Source: Micropterix aruncella (Eukaryota; Arthropoda; Insecta; Lepidoptera; Micropterigidae). From it: DNA of 64,000 bases. The notes under the pieces are model-generated. The model ran no database searches, had not been told where the DNA came from, and saw nothing but the letters and a program-made list of their open reading frames with translations. Location: positions 19,034,160 through 19,098,159 of the forward strand of contig OX155973.1 in the NCBI GenBank assembly GCA_944548615.1. Reading direction: 5' to 3'. Below are positions 35,196 to 46,051 of the stretch, one piece after another (positions within the stretch are counted from its first letter, which is position 1; each line of letters opens with the position of its first letter). Position numbers and translations under genes: made by a program.

Positions 35196-35729
35196 ATCAC
35201 AACCACGAATGATTTAGTCCTACGCGCATTGCTGACAAGATGTCTTGCTGTATTTTTGCAAAAGTGTTCCGAAATAAAAAATCGTAGATAATGTATTAAG
35301 TATTTTTATTTACTTATTTATTTATTTAACAATTAATTACTATAAAACATTGATTTGCTTAAAAAAATAACAGGAACCGGATGGCAAAACCTTAACCTTT
35401 TGCTTATTTGTTTCTGTCACCCAACTGGGACTAGCCCGTCCTAGGGTGGACAGGACTCTAATATTACAATCAAGTTTGCTTGATTGCTTGATTGTTTACA
35501 AATATACAAGTTTTAATAAAAAGCTAATAACACTAAATTGCCCTAAAATGTGGTCTTCAAAATAAAAAATAAATTAAATAATAAAAATAATAAAAAAAAT
35601 TATTAGGAGATAATATAATAAATAAAATGCAATTCCATTATACTTATAATCGGCAATAAATATAATATAAAATTCGATTAAATAATATAAATAAAGTTAT
35701 ATGTCAGAAAAGAAAGAAACAGTCAGTAA

Positions 35730-36439
35730 TCTTCTTCTTCTTCTTACATATAAAAATGAATCGCCGTGCGTTAGTCTCGCAAGATCTCGAAGATGACTCG
35801 ACCGATTTGAATTATTATTTTTTGTTTTGTTTGCCTTGATTCAGGGGTGGTTTACAAAAAAAATATTTACTAAAAATTAAAAGAAACAACTGAAAATCGA
35901 ACAAATCGAAATTGGTCATATTGGGAAATGGGCCACTTTCAATAGATGGCGTTCGCGGCGATCCTATTGTTTGACAGTGCGATTGTGTAAAATTTCAAAA
36001 AGTCGAAAAGTCGAAAAAGTCGAAAAAGTAGTCAAAAAAGTCAAAAAAGTCAAAAAGGTCAAAAAAGTCGAAAACGTCAAAAAAATCGAAAAAGTCAAAA
36101 AAGTAAAAAAAAAGTAGGAAAAGTCGAAAAAGTCAAAAAAGTCAAAAAGTCAAAAAAGTCCAAAAAGTCAAAAAATGCTAAAAAAGTCAAAAAAGTAAAA
36201 AAAAACGAAAAAGTCGGAAAAGCATTTATATTTCATCATGTAAATTAAATAAATTGAATTTATTTTAATTACAATCGACTTTCATTTAATCACCGAACGA
36301 AACTTAAACCGTACATGATTTGGCCATATTATAGATTTCAATGAATTGGATTTGGAAGGTTTATTAGGATCAATAAGCGCTTGTGAAGAGTTACAATCAA
36401 ATCAATTTTAGGTGGTACGAAGTTCACCGGGTCATCTAG
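35730..36439 (+). mobile_element. Helitron, non-autonomous, complete
   Basis: Begins TCTTCTTCTTCTTCTTACAT and continues with ATAAAAATGAATCGCCGTGC and CCGATTTGAATTATTA, the usual start of Lepidopteran Helitron relics. It ends with a hairpin (GGTG 36411-36414, CACC 36425-36428) and CTAG at 36436-36439. It is inserted exactly between A (35729) and T (36440). The uninterrupted site survives at 59166/59167 in the related LINE copy. It contains a GTCAAAAAA-type minisatellite and no Rep/Hel gene. Confidence 0.9.
36000..36220 (+). repeat. (GTCRAAAAA)n minisatellite inside the Helitron
   Basis: About 22 degenerate units of AAAAAGTC(G/A), with unit length mainly 9-10 bp. Confidence 0.9.
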
Positions 36440-36452
36440 TATTAAATATATG

Positions 36453-36760
36453 AACCCCTTGAGTATGATACTACCAAATCTGGTTCTGAAACAATTATCC
36501 GTTGAGTATGATACGACCAGATCTGGTTCCGCGTTTTTTTTCACTTCTTTGACGTTCTCATATTTATTCATAATTATCTAATTGTTTTACAAAATGATAT
36601 TTCAATATTCTATATTCGAAATTTCAATGCAATCATTGTGCAGTTGTTCTTTTTATGATTGGTGTAGTAGTTTCGTAGTTATAGTACTTTAAGGTCGATG
36701 TCGCCGAAAATCCTTCAAAAGAGACAGATGCATCCATGAAAATACCCATTTACTTAAGTA
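36453..36760. other. insertion relative to the sister LINE copy
   Basis: Absent between ATATATG and TTAAGTAATATA in the copy at 59170-59195. It starts with two imperfect tandem units of about 43 bp (TTGAGTATGATAC...ATCTGGTTC). No terminal repeats or coding sequence recognised. Confidence 0.5.
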
Positions 36761-37200
36761 ATATAAGATTTGAAATAAAAATACCTAGTCAAAAAAGTAC
36801 AATTCATTGTCAAAATAATATATAACAACAAAGTCAAATATTATTTGGTAGTTAATTCAATGTTAAAAAATACTCAACATACATGTTTAAAAATATGTTA
36901 ATAATTTGTGCACCTAAGTTATATTATACTATTATTTCTAACATTTGATGTATGATTAGTCTGTCATAATTCGATAACCATTTCTTTAATTTATTTTTGA
37001 ATACCCTAAATGTCAAATTCATTTTTATTTCCATATTGATCAGATTGTAAAATCTCGTCGCAATGAAAGAGTAATGTCTTTGTCCAAATGATGTTTTCAT
37101 TCTGGGTATTATTAGGCTATTTTCTAAAACTTGTCTCGTTGGTCGACGGTTCTGAATTATTCTCAAATTTGAGTTATTGTCCAAAAATAGCCTTAAGAGG

Positions 37201-37429
37201 GAAGTTTTTAGAAAAAGTTGCCTACAATCAAGAACTTCAGCTTCCTTTTAAAGTTCATTAGTGGGATGGCGATATGGTCTACGTAAAATAAATTAACAGT
37301 CAAAGATTCATAAAAGACCACTTCTTCATTTCGCACATTTGAGCTTCATCGTACCTTTGCTACCATAATTCCGAAAGCTTTTCAATCATAAGTATCAACT
37401 AATCGGTGCCAAATGGCTTCATTAATTTC
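37201..37429. other. unannotated intron sequence
   Basis: Nothing recognised. Confidence 0.35.
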
Positions 37430-37553
37430 TGACACGAGTGATGCAGGTAGTGACATTTTTCCAGCGCGCAGCACATCCGTCCCTTAGCGCAATTCGATCC
37501 CGACTGCCTCAGGACGATATATTTTGTCGCAAATGTTGGTACCTTGGTACTAA

Positions 37554-38175
37554 CTAGAGCTGTCTCCCGTGAGGGGAGCGTAGAAAACTTGGGACGTAAA
37601 CAGTTCACTATCTAGTTACGCCACTCGCCCTTAAGAGACCAACGCCTTACCGCGAGATAATAAGGCTATGTTCCCAGCGGGCCGACACTCGCACCCTTCT
37701 TCCAGTTGCAACCAGATTACTCAGGTCTCCCGACTGGTTACAGGTTTGAGGTCGCTTGCGCGGTCCTCTCCCTTACGTAGCGGTAATACGGTGTCTACCG
37801 AATCTATCGAGGACCACTGCATCCTTTGCCCGGCTGTTCACCCGGTATCGAGTAGCCGATTGGTCGTTTCAAGGGAAGTTGCCCTAAGGTTAACAACTAC
37901 CCCCGCCCTATAGGAGACGTTACTGATTCAAGACTCCCCCGGCTGTCAGACGGAATGCATAATCGATTGGCTGACGCCGCAAGTTGCGCAAACTGTCCAG
38001 GTGCTCACGAAGGTTGACTCCTAGGGGAAACTGGCCCGCAGACCAGCGTCCTACCCGGGCTCGCACTTCTGCATGGAGGCCGCCTAATGGGTGTTGACCC
38101 GTGAGTTTGACCGATCGACGCATGGGTTTTAGTGGCCTAACTGCAACATGGCCTATTAGCTCCCTAAAACCATTA
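37554..38175 (-). mobile_element. element X, copy X10
   Basis: Minus orientation with perfect 17-bp target duplications GGTACCTTGGTACTAAC at 37537-37553 and 38176-38192. About 60 bases just inside the 3' end, including the hairpin, are deleted (TAGAGCTGTC joins directly to TCCCGTGAGGGG). Confidence 0.9.
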
Positions 38176-38273
38176 GGTACCTTGGTACTAACACAGTATA
38201 CCAGGCAGTAGCGTCTCTTAGAACAACATTGAAAACGAAGATAGCCACTCAAGAGTCCAAGGGCTCGCATTTA

Positions 38274-38704
38274 TTTATTTATTTATTTTCCAAAACATAA
38301 TTAACCTTACAGATGATTCCAAATCGTTAATTATTTTTCTAGGCTATTATTCTAGATTATAACTATTATTCTACTATAGACTCTTATTATAATTCTACTG
38401 TTAATATTATTTTTACTCTACTCCATTACTATTACTATCATTATTATTCTAATATATAAATTATTATTCTAGACTATAGCAAACGAGATGGAGACATCCG
38501 TTAGAGCGTAATATTAAACAATTATACTTACATAGGTATATCTAATGTTTATCTAACCTTTCTTATTATACTAGTTACTCCTTTTTAACAATTTTAATAC
38601 TATATACTACACATTTATCTAATTACTTGATTGCTAAGAAATGGCATTACCGTACTTTGCAGTTGTGCTAAGTTCACCGTCCAAATATCCAATTATGGCT
38701 CAGT
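38274..38704 (-). mobile_element. LINE 3' UTR-like insertion in element B
   Basis: Begins with (TTTA)n, the tail of a minus-oriented LINE, and contains AT-rich non-coding DNA. Comparison with locus 1 (GGGCTCGTATATGGCCGCC at 29147-29165) shows it is an insertion. Its right edge carries a 44-bp segment also present at 20944-20987. Confidence 0.6.
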
Positions 38705-39125
38705 CGAACATATGGCCGCCACATGTCTACTACTCCGCCAATGCAGATGTTCAAACGTTTGAGAGATTCGCCAACCTTAGCACGCGCGTAACGCTAACCA
38801 AAGCCGTTCGTCGAGACGTATACCTATACTCACTTCCCTCTGCCCTCTCCCCGCAATACCCAGTCGCTCAAGAGTGCGTCTACTGCTCTCTCGGTATACT
38901 GTGGTACTATGCCGTGTATTTCAGTTCATTCCACGATAACCGTGTCGCGGCAAAATTGAGTACTTCTAGATTGTTTTGCGGCGGCGATTTTTTATTCGCA
39001 AGTGTAAAATAATTTACTCTCTTAGAAATATAAAAGACTGATTTTTGCGACAAAAAAATCACACGACTTTTAATCGTAGTGCGTGCGAGGCCTATGGTTG
39101 TGTAACCCGCGCACCATATCAAAAT

Positions 39126-39378
39126 CGCCTAATGAGAGCCCATTGCGCAATATCGAGAAATTCTAGAAAAATCACTACGGCGCGTCAGCGGACGTTGCGA
39201 AAGCCTGCTTTATGACATGACTTTCACTGCTTATCGGAGTAAGTACCTAAGTAAATCTTATTTTTTTTCGTGGCTAACAAAAAGTGGAAAAACCATTAAT
39301 TCAAAATATCTGTATATTGACGAATAGTGGCAGCGTTTGAACTAAAAAAACCTACCATCAACATGTAAATATATTTGA
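39126..39378. other. unannotated intron sequence
   Basis: Nothing recognised. Confidence 0.35.
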
Positions 39379-39606
39379 CCCCTCACATGTGAGGCGTCCA
39401 ATAATGGATGCCTATGGCAAAATGTATACAAAATGTATATAAATTTATATAAATGTAAATATAAATGTAAATGTGCGCCGCTCTATAGTAATGCTATAGC
39501 TCTATAGTTAACCCCGCTCTATGTAAATGTAAATGTAAATGTAAATATAAATTTATATACATTTTGCCGTAGGCAAACCCGAGCTAATTGCCAGTCATTT
39601 GAGGGG
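39379..39606. mobile_element. piggyBac-type MITE, second type
   Basis: Ends CCCCTCACATG (left) and CCCCTCAAATG (read inward from right) flanked by TTGA (39375-39378, a changed TTAA) and TTAA (39607-39610). The interior folds on TGCCTA(T/C)GGCAAAATGTATA arms around (AAATGT)n blocks. It abuts MITE R4. Confidence 0.6.
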
Positions 39607-39620
39607 TTAAAGATTAAAAA

Positions 39621-40019
39621 ACATGGCTGTCGTTACAGAAACTGAACTATTGTATATACATAATTATTTTTATTACGATTTTTTTATGAAATATGTGTGC
39701 TTCACGTATTTATCCGTATTTATCCTCATATGTATATTTCTGGAATTTACTTAATCAGACCTTTTATTTGACACTAAATACGATATAATATATATGTTAA
39801 TTTATTGACATTTAGACATTTATACAACTAGTTACTACATATTTGGACAGTTAAGGCACGATATGACACTCGGGATGATATAACGATTCTAACAATACCA
39901 CGCACTTCTAAATCGGTTCAAGCGTTTATAAGTTATAGTGGAACAAAGAAACGGAAAATAGACATAGAAGAACCCTGAACATATCTACAAGTCACTCCTT
40001 TTTTGTGGGGCATTCGTGT
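39621..40019 (+). mobile_element. MITE R, copy R4
   Basis: Full-length but diverged at both termini (ACATGGCTGTC left, GGGGCATTCGTGT right). Internal blocks match the other copies throughout. Confidence 0.8.
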
Positions 40020-40169
40020 AAAAAGTAATCATAGTAAATAATAATATGTTCAGAGAGATATTGCTCTTGATATAATATCCTTCCTCGAAAGATAATAGTA
40101 ATTGAATTATCCAGGTATAATATCTAATTTCAAATTATCTGACTAAAATATCCACAATGTTAAGCTTAA
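40020..40169. other. short unannotated stretch
   Basis: Nothing recognised. Confidence 0.35.
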
Positions 40170-41145
40170 TTAGATTGTATAGGATATACATTTATGAGCG
40201 CGTGTTAAAGTCTTCTCTGAGCCTGCGTTTAAAGCAATATCCACTCGGTGCTGTCTTATCTAAATAAAGATGGACCCGGGATCCATGTACGGAGAAGGAG
40301 TGCGAGTAGAAATCACTACTGTAACCAGTGATCGAGAGCAGTAGATTGTCTTTAGATCTCAGAGGGCGCCCGTGAGCTGATAGAGCATTGAACCTACTTT
40401 TGAGATAGCTCGGAGCGGCTCCTCCAATATTCTGTATAGCAAACCGAGGACTCTCTTAAATCTCCTTCTTCTGGTCATCATCTAGTCTCCTTCGTACTCC
40501 ATAATATGGTCATACTTTCTTAGGTCATCCAATCTCCTTCGCACTCCGTAATATGGTCATACTTTCTTGGGTCATCCAATCTCCTTCATACTCCGTAATA
40601 TTGTCATACTTTCTTAGGTCATCCAATTTCCTTCGTACTCCGTAATATGGTCATACTTTCTTATGTTATCCAATCTTTTTCGTACTCCGTAATATGGTCA
40701 TACTTTCTTAGGTCATCCAATCTCCTTCGTAATCCGTAATATGGTCATACTTTCTTAGGTCATCCCATCTCCTTCGTACTCCGTATTATGGTCATACTTT
40801 CTTAGGCCATCCAATCTCCTTCGTACTCCGTAATATTGTCATACTTTCTTAGGTCATCCAATCTCCTTCGTACTCCGTAATATAGTCATACTTTCTTAGG
40901 TTATCCAATCTTTTTCGTACTCCGTAATATGGTCATACTTTCTTAGGTCATCCCATCTCCTTCGTACTCCGTATTATGGTCATACTTTCTTAGGCCATTC
41001 AATCTCCTTCGTACTCCGTAATATGGTCATATATTCAGATATTTAGCAGCATTACAACCATGGTGGCTAGATCTTCCTTGATGTCGAGAAAGGCAACATT
41101 TAAATAATTAAGGATAGGGAGAAGAATAGACTTACGGATTGTGAT
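40170..41145 (-). mobile_element. LINE C-terminal fragment containing an expanded tandem array
   Basis: Minus-strand coding gives ILNYLNVAFLDIKEDL at the right edge, then the 47-bp array at 40478-41033. After that come LRKYDHI..EY, YRILEEPLRAISK in a shifted frame, and HGRPLRSKDNLLL and SDFYSHSFSVHGSRV. The order is that of the LINE at 29196-29989. The array sits where the FGLRKYDH segment should occur once. Confidence 0.75.
40478..41033. repeat. 47-bp tandem array, about 11.7 units
   Basis: Unit CATCCAATCTCCTTCGTACT + CCGTAATATGGTCATACTTT + CTTAGGT, derived from LINE coding sequence (minus reading LRKYDHI). Unit length is not a multiple of three, so expansion destroys the frame. Sequence variants (TTATCCAATCTTTTT, TCCCATCTCC with GTATTATGG, GGCCAT) recur in the same order twice. 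Confidence 0.95.
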
Positions 41146-41300
41146 GCTGCTGGCCTCGGGGAGAACATTCTTGAGTTACTGAGGGCAGCAAAGACACAAA
41201 CTGCTTTCTCGGTGATGAGATAATACGACCAACAATCGGCATAATGCATAGTAAATATACGATACAATAGTATTTTAATTTATTATCTAAAACCATATTG

Positions 41301-41895
41301 CATTGTTTTAGGGAGCTAATGGGCCCTGTTGCAGTTTGGCTACTAAGATCCATGTGTTTAGGGTCGGTCATACTCACGGGTCAACACCCGTCCGGCGGCC
41401 TCCGCGTAGAAGTGCGAGATAGGGTAGGACTCTGGCCTTCGGGCCAGTTTCCCCTAGGAGTCAACCTTCCGGCGCTCCTGGACGGTTTGCGTACCGTGCG
41501 GGGTCAGCCAATCGATTGTGCAGTCTGGAAACAGCACTGTCTCCTATAGAGCTGGGGTAGTTGTTTGTCTTACGGCAACTGCTCTTGAAACGACCAATCG
41601 GCTACCCGATACCGGGTAAAGAACCGCGCAAAGGATGCGGTGGTTCGCGATAGATTCGGTAGACTAGGGAGTGGACTACGCAAGCAACCTGGAGCCTATA
41701 ACCAGTCAGTAGACTGGAGTAATCTGGTTGCAACTGGAAGTAAGGACGCGAGTGTCGGCCCGCTGTTTGATAAACCTGGTTATCTCACATTGGACTGTTT
41801 AGTTCAAAGCGTTCTTCGTTCACCTCACGGGAGACAGAACGATCTAATATCGTAAAAACTTCCTGAGGGTTCGCCCGTTGTAGTCGGCAACTCTA
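41301..41895 (+). mobile_element. element X, copy X11
   Basis: Plus orientation from CATTGTTTTAGGGAGCTAAT to GTCGGCAACTCTA, with several internal deletions, including the stem-forming ACGGG of the 3' hairpin. ATATTG occurs at both edges (41295-41300, 41899-41904), a weak candidate target duplication. Confidence 0.8.
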
Positions 41896-44135
41896 GTTAT
41901 ATTGTTAAATCGCAGATTAACTGGAATTGTATTGTTATGTTATACCATAACCATATTAATAAATTGCAGATTTATTGCAGATTATTTCAGTCGACTATTG
42001 GAAAAGCCTATTAAAAAAAGATGAATAAAAATATTAGCTTAAAGCCTGAATTTAGATTTTTTCAACCATTTTTAGTCTTTTTAGTTTTTTAAACTATAAT
42101 TTTAAATAAGGATAATATTTACGGATAAAAATAAGGATATAAAATAAGGATATTATTTACTATGATTATATTACCGTTTATATTGCTCTCTAATTTTTGG
42201 TAGAGCGAACCGAGCAAACCGAGCAACTCTCGTACCTCTTCTTTCTTCAGTTAGTGAAGCCCTAATCACTGGCCAATGAAGTCTCAATCAATCAAAATAA
42301 TCAATAACATGCCCATTTTAATTCAATTACTATTTGCAATGTGTAACAACATGTTTAAAAATTATTACATCTGTAGAAATCAATTCGCACATTAATCTAT
42401 ATCCAATATCGGACACAGCACAAAGATATAAAACATTTTGAAGGCACAGCCCAAAAGTGGCCCTGGATTAAATCTATCCTTTAAAAAATAAGAAATAAAA
42501 TATTTCGGCGCTTCTCCACTCTGTTAAGCAATCTCAACATACTAAGAGTGTCAATATATGAGCAAATACCGTAAGTGGTATTTACATACATTTTCCAATT
42601 TACATTTCTCCCGATTGCAACGCTTCAACACTCTGCTGGGTAAACTGAAAAACGTCTGAAATGTAAATAATTGTTCTGAAACGAAATGAAATTTCGTTAG
42701 AACATTTTTCCAACCAGATGAGGCGGTAGATGCGACGCGACGCACGGGACAACGCCCGTGGGATCACTTTGTTTTTTTTTTTAAAAATATATTTGGTCAA
42801 GAAGTTTTTGCGAATTCTACAGGGTGGCGCAGATCCAACGAACATGTTTCAACTAGTCATATATTATATCGGGGTAAAAATAGGTAAATATGTCTATAAA
42901 TACGCATAATTATGCCATTAATTTACCGCCGATTACAAAGGTATATTTAAAAAACTAAATCAGGCAGATGGCCTCCGTTATCAAAATTGCTGGTTTGCTG
43001 GCGTGACGAACGGAGAGGATGCGTTGAAAAGCTTTTTCACTGTTCCCCATTTAACATGCTACCAGTTACATTAAATTTCTTCACCCAAGCCAATATTGTA
43101 GTGCAATACGGTATGTAGACCGTCTTCGATAGATAAGCTGCACTTCCGTGACAGCATTTTGTTTGTAATAACTAAGAAAGCAGGTATAACGTTCTTACAG
43201 TTTTCAACGCTCCATTGCGACTGACATACCGTAGCGGCGCAATTAATGAAATTGCGTCTGCGTCTCTACCACTCCTTTCTCCCACTAACTGAACCAATCT
43301 ATCGCGGTGGCGCACAACTCACATTTTATTGAATGATGCACGGGCGATTTCTATCCTTGTCTTAATTTCTTGATCGGAGTCCCATATTTCATTCACCTGT
43401 GAGAGTGGCCACCCTTCACTAGACTCCAATTATTCGTGAGCGAAGGGTGGTTCCGTGAAGTTTTCTCCGTTATTGAAAGTCGTCGTAGTTGAAGTTGAAG
43501 TATTTAATCAGAAGATATGTAGTAGTTTGCCAGTTCGTAACGCCTTGTTTGATATTTCGCCGGTGTGTAGGTAGTGTGGGCGCGAGGTGAAGCCGTGGTT
43601 GTGTGTCCGAAGTGTGAAGCGCCGCGATAGATTCGAAGATAATGATGATCGCGTATACTATGCGTGATTTGTTGACTCGAAGTGAAGTGTAGTCGCGATA
43701 ACTGTCCGCCAGGGAATGATAAATTATGTGTCGAATGTACTGCGTTTTATATGGTATGCAGTGATGCAATAGTTATGAGTGGGGTGAGAAATAAGTGTGT
43801 TAATTCGTATCGATCAGAAGAAATGACATTAGTCATCGTTTGACTGTGCATAAAATGCCGAATTTAGTTGGAAATCAATTGCAGTGCCTCGTGTATATTC
43901 GAGCGTGTTTGCGATTTCGATTCTATAGAAATTACTTTTTTGTTGTGGGTATGTTGGACCGAGTCTCCAACACACCCATGCACCGAGATTTTTGTACTGC
44001 TGGACCCGCTCAAGAACTTTACCTGCTTTTCATTCCTACACAATTGTAATGGTTGTAACGGAGATAGTGAGAGAAGCGTCTATCGAATGGCAAACATAAT
44101 TATATAAACAAGTAGATCTAATAAACAAGAAAAAA
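41896..44135. other. unannotated intron sequence
   Basis: Mostly unique-looking DNA. The segment 42940-43500 is GC-richer and free of recognisable repeats. Short open frames at 43470-43769 and 43840-44107 resemble nothing I know. No exon of the NRF gene was recognised here. Confidence 0.4.
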
Positions 44136-44501
44136 ACACGACTGCCGTTACAGACAGTGAACTATTGTATTTAGAATTATTTTCATTACGGTTTTTTATG
44201 CAATATTTGTGGTTTATTATTTTATTCATATAGATGCATGTATATTTACGGAATGCACTTAATCAGACCGTTAATTTGACACTAAATACGATATATTTCT
44301 GCTATTTTAATGATATTTGAACATTTGTTATCAGTTATGATACCTTATGACACTCGGGATGACATAATGATTCTAGCAATACCAAACACTTCTAAATCGG
44401 TTATTGTGTTTATGTCACGGTGGAATAAAGAAACGGAAAACATGTTATACATAGATGAACCCTGAACACATTACACTCTTTTTTTTGTTGGGCAGTCGTG
44501 T
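44136..44501 (+). mobile_element. MITE R, copy R5 (best-preserved ends)
   Basis: 366 bp with perfect 11-bp terminal inverted repeats, ACACGACTGCC and GGCAGTCGTGT. No transposase. No convincing target duplication beyond AA. The reference copy for the family. Confidence 0.85.
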
Positions 44502-44616
44502 AATTAATGAATAACACATCGTAAGAACATGCTTTGTCAATTATATCTATCTACAAATAGGAATTTGCTGCGTATATTGGCGAGTTAAAACCGAGTAGCC
44601 TCGAAAAATAACCGAA

Positions 44617-44930
44617 GTGCGAAGAAGCGTTCGAAGAAGAGAAAACGAGAAACAAGCTACGGCGCAACGTGTGCGAAGAGTCAAAGCACGCGAGAAGGAG
44701 ATGACGCAAAGCCAAGCGCCCCCTAAAACGCTGTTCAGCGAGCGACAGCGCAGGACCAGATATCAGCGCTGCCAGAAACTTGGCAGCAGACGAGGCGGCG
44801 AAAGCAATTCGAAGCCCTGCCGAGGATGGCCTGCCGAGGATGGCTTCCCTGCGAGGGAGACGGTGGAGCTGAAGAATTTTTCAGAACCAGCCAACGCCAA
44901 TCCAGAAATAGACATACCTATTAACTCAAG
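44617..44930 (+). other. unidentified basic open frame
   Basis: About 105 codons, very Arg/Lys/Gln-rich (RRRENEKQATAQRVRRVKAR, SERQRRTRYQRCQKL), then Gly/Ser and a Leu-poor tail. It runs without a stop into the Tc1 terminus at 44931. Base composition is more GC-rich than its neighbours. It may be a fragment of a transposon-encoded DNA-binding protein or chance. No function is assigned. Confidence 0.3.
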
Positions 44931-45745
44931 TATAGTCTTGTGCAAAAGTTTAAGACCAGTAGCAGATTTTCGGTATTTAAAAATATTGTATAATTTGCGT
45001 AGATTGTTGGGTAATCTGACGTGTTGATTGTATTAGATGCATTCGACTGGTCCTAATAAACTTCTCCGTCTCCTTTATCGTCAGTTGTTTCGTAGATTTA
45101 GGAGTAGACAAAGCTGTTGTGTAATTATTATAATATGTAAAAAACCTTCATCTATACTGTTGCAAAAAGGGCAGAAATTGTGGCCCTGCATAAAGTTGGC
45201 CTTTTCTGAACATGAAATAGATAAAAGGGTAAGTGTAAACAAGACGGCCGTTCATAAGGCTGTCAGTAAATATTATATTTCAGTAAAATATACTGACCTG
45301 AAGAGAAACGGTTGCCCAAGAAAAACGAGTCCATCTGATGATCATGCGATCTGAAGTTTGGTCAGAGCGATCATGCGATCAGAAGATTTAACATACTCTG
45401 GCTGCAAAGGCCAACAACGTTTGTTTGGGTACCATTTCAAGATGTTTGACCACAGATTTTGCTTTATTATTTGATAAACCTTCAAGGAAACATCGACTAA
45501 ACCCGAGTATTTAAAAGAAACAACTGATTATCGTCAGAAAACAAGAATTGGACAGTAAAACAGTCAAGTACGGTGTTATTTTCTAAAGAATCAAGTATCC
45601 AGAAAAAACCTGCATGTCTTAGAAGTGATCTCTGCCCAATGGGTAAAAGATTTGAGGAAATATATACAACTCCAACTGTGAAACGTCCTCCAAGCCAGAT
45701 AAAATGGGGTGCAATGTATGTACCTATTACTGCGCAATATGTATA
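44931..45745 (+). pseudogene. Tc1-type transposase relic
   Basis: Starts with a Tc1-like terminus TAGTCTTGTGCAAAAGTTTA. It encodes the N-terminal HTH in two frames (KRAEIVALHKVGL shifting near 45205 to SEHEIDKRVSVNKTAVHKAV), the GRPR-like NGCPRKTS, and a later fragment TVKRPPSQIKWGAM from the DDE core near 45680. Frameshifts and stops are frequent. The right terminus was not found. Confidence 0.8.
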
Positions 45746-45779
45746 AAATGTGTAAAAAAACAACGAGGAGACGGTGCTT

Positions 45780-45905
45780 CAGTCTATTCTGGACAACGAC
45801 GGTTTGCAAAATCGCCGAAACGTCGAGTGCTATAAAATTGACAATGTAAATTCGTTTTTAAACCTTTTTTATAATGTCAAGTAATCGCGATAGTCTTTGA
45901 TTTCA
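45780..45905 (+). mobile_element. terminal-type repeat with GCCGAAACGTCGAG
   Basis: Collinear with 14840-14970 (CTTCAGTCTA, CGAAACGTCG, AATTCGTTTT, TATAATGTCAA, ATAGTCTTTGATTT). Probably a Penelope-like or related terminus. Confidence 0.45.
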
Positions 45906-46051
45906 CATATCGACAACAATGAAATTAATCTCCGTCAGCGAGATTGAGAACGTCTCAATCTCCCGTTAGGGAGACTTTTGCGATCACGAAGCGTGTGAAC
46001 GTTGATATGAGAAACCTAGATTCGGAAGAACCCTGAGATATGCAAGAAGTA
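45906..46051. other. short unannotated stretch
   Basis: Nothing recognised. Confidence 0.35.

Larger units (their letters stand above)
35300..37200 (-). mobile_element. LINE C-terminus with long 3' UTR, hosting a Helitron
   Basis: The minus frame at 36924-37184 ends a LINE protein (MKTSFGQRHYSFIATRFYNL...FKNKLKKWLSNYDR). The 3' UTR runs left to an (AAAT)n tail near 35310-35330. It aligns with 58784-59435 except for two insertions, the Helitron at 35730-36439 and an extra segment at 36453-36760. Confidence 0.8.
37430..39125 (+). mobile_element. composite element B, locus 2, interrupted by X10 and a LINE tail
   Basis: B sequence at 37430-37553, 38176-38273 and 38705-39125. It contains GCGCAGCACATCC, CGACTGCCTCAGGACGA, GTATACTGTGGTACTA, TCATTCCACGATAACCGTG and CACGACTTTTAATCGTAGTG. 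It is collinear with locus 1 across the X junction. X10 occupies 37554-38175. Confidence 0.65.

Noticed and set aside
40478..41033. CRISPR-like array
   Set aside because: Units are contiguous 47-mers without variable spacers, in a eukaryotic LINE context. It is a tandem repeat.
41298..41549. A conserved-looking 70-codon frame in X9, X10 and X11 (GQHPSGG, VRARVGRW, GQFPLGVNL) as a possible X-encoded protein
   Set aside because: X1 and other copies have in-frame stops in the same stretch, and X9/X10 are duplicates of one insertion. The similarity follows from low divergence, not from protein conservation.
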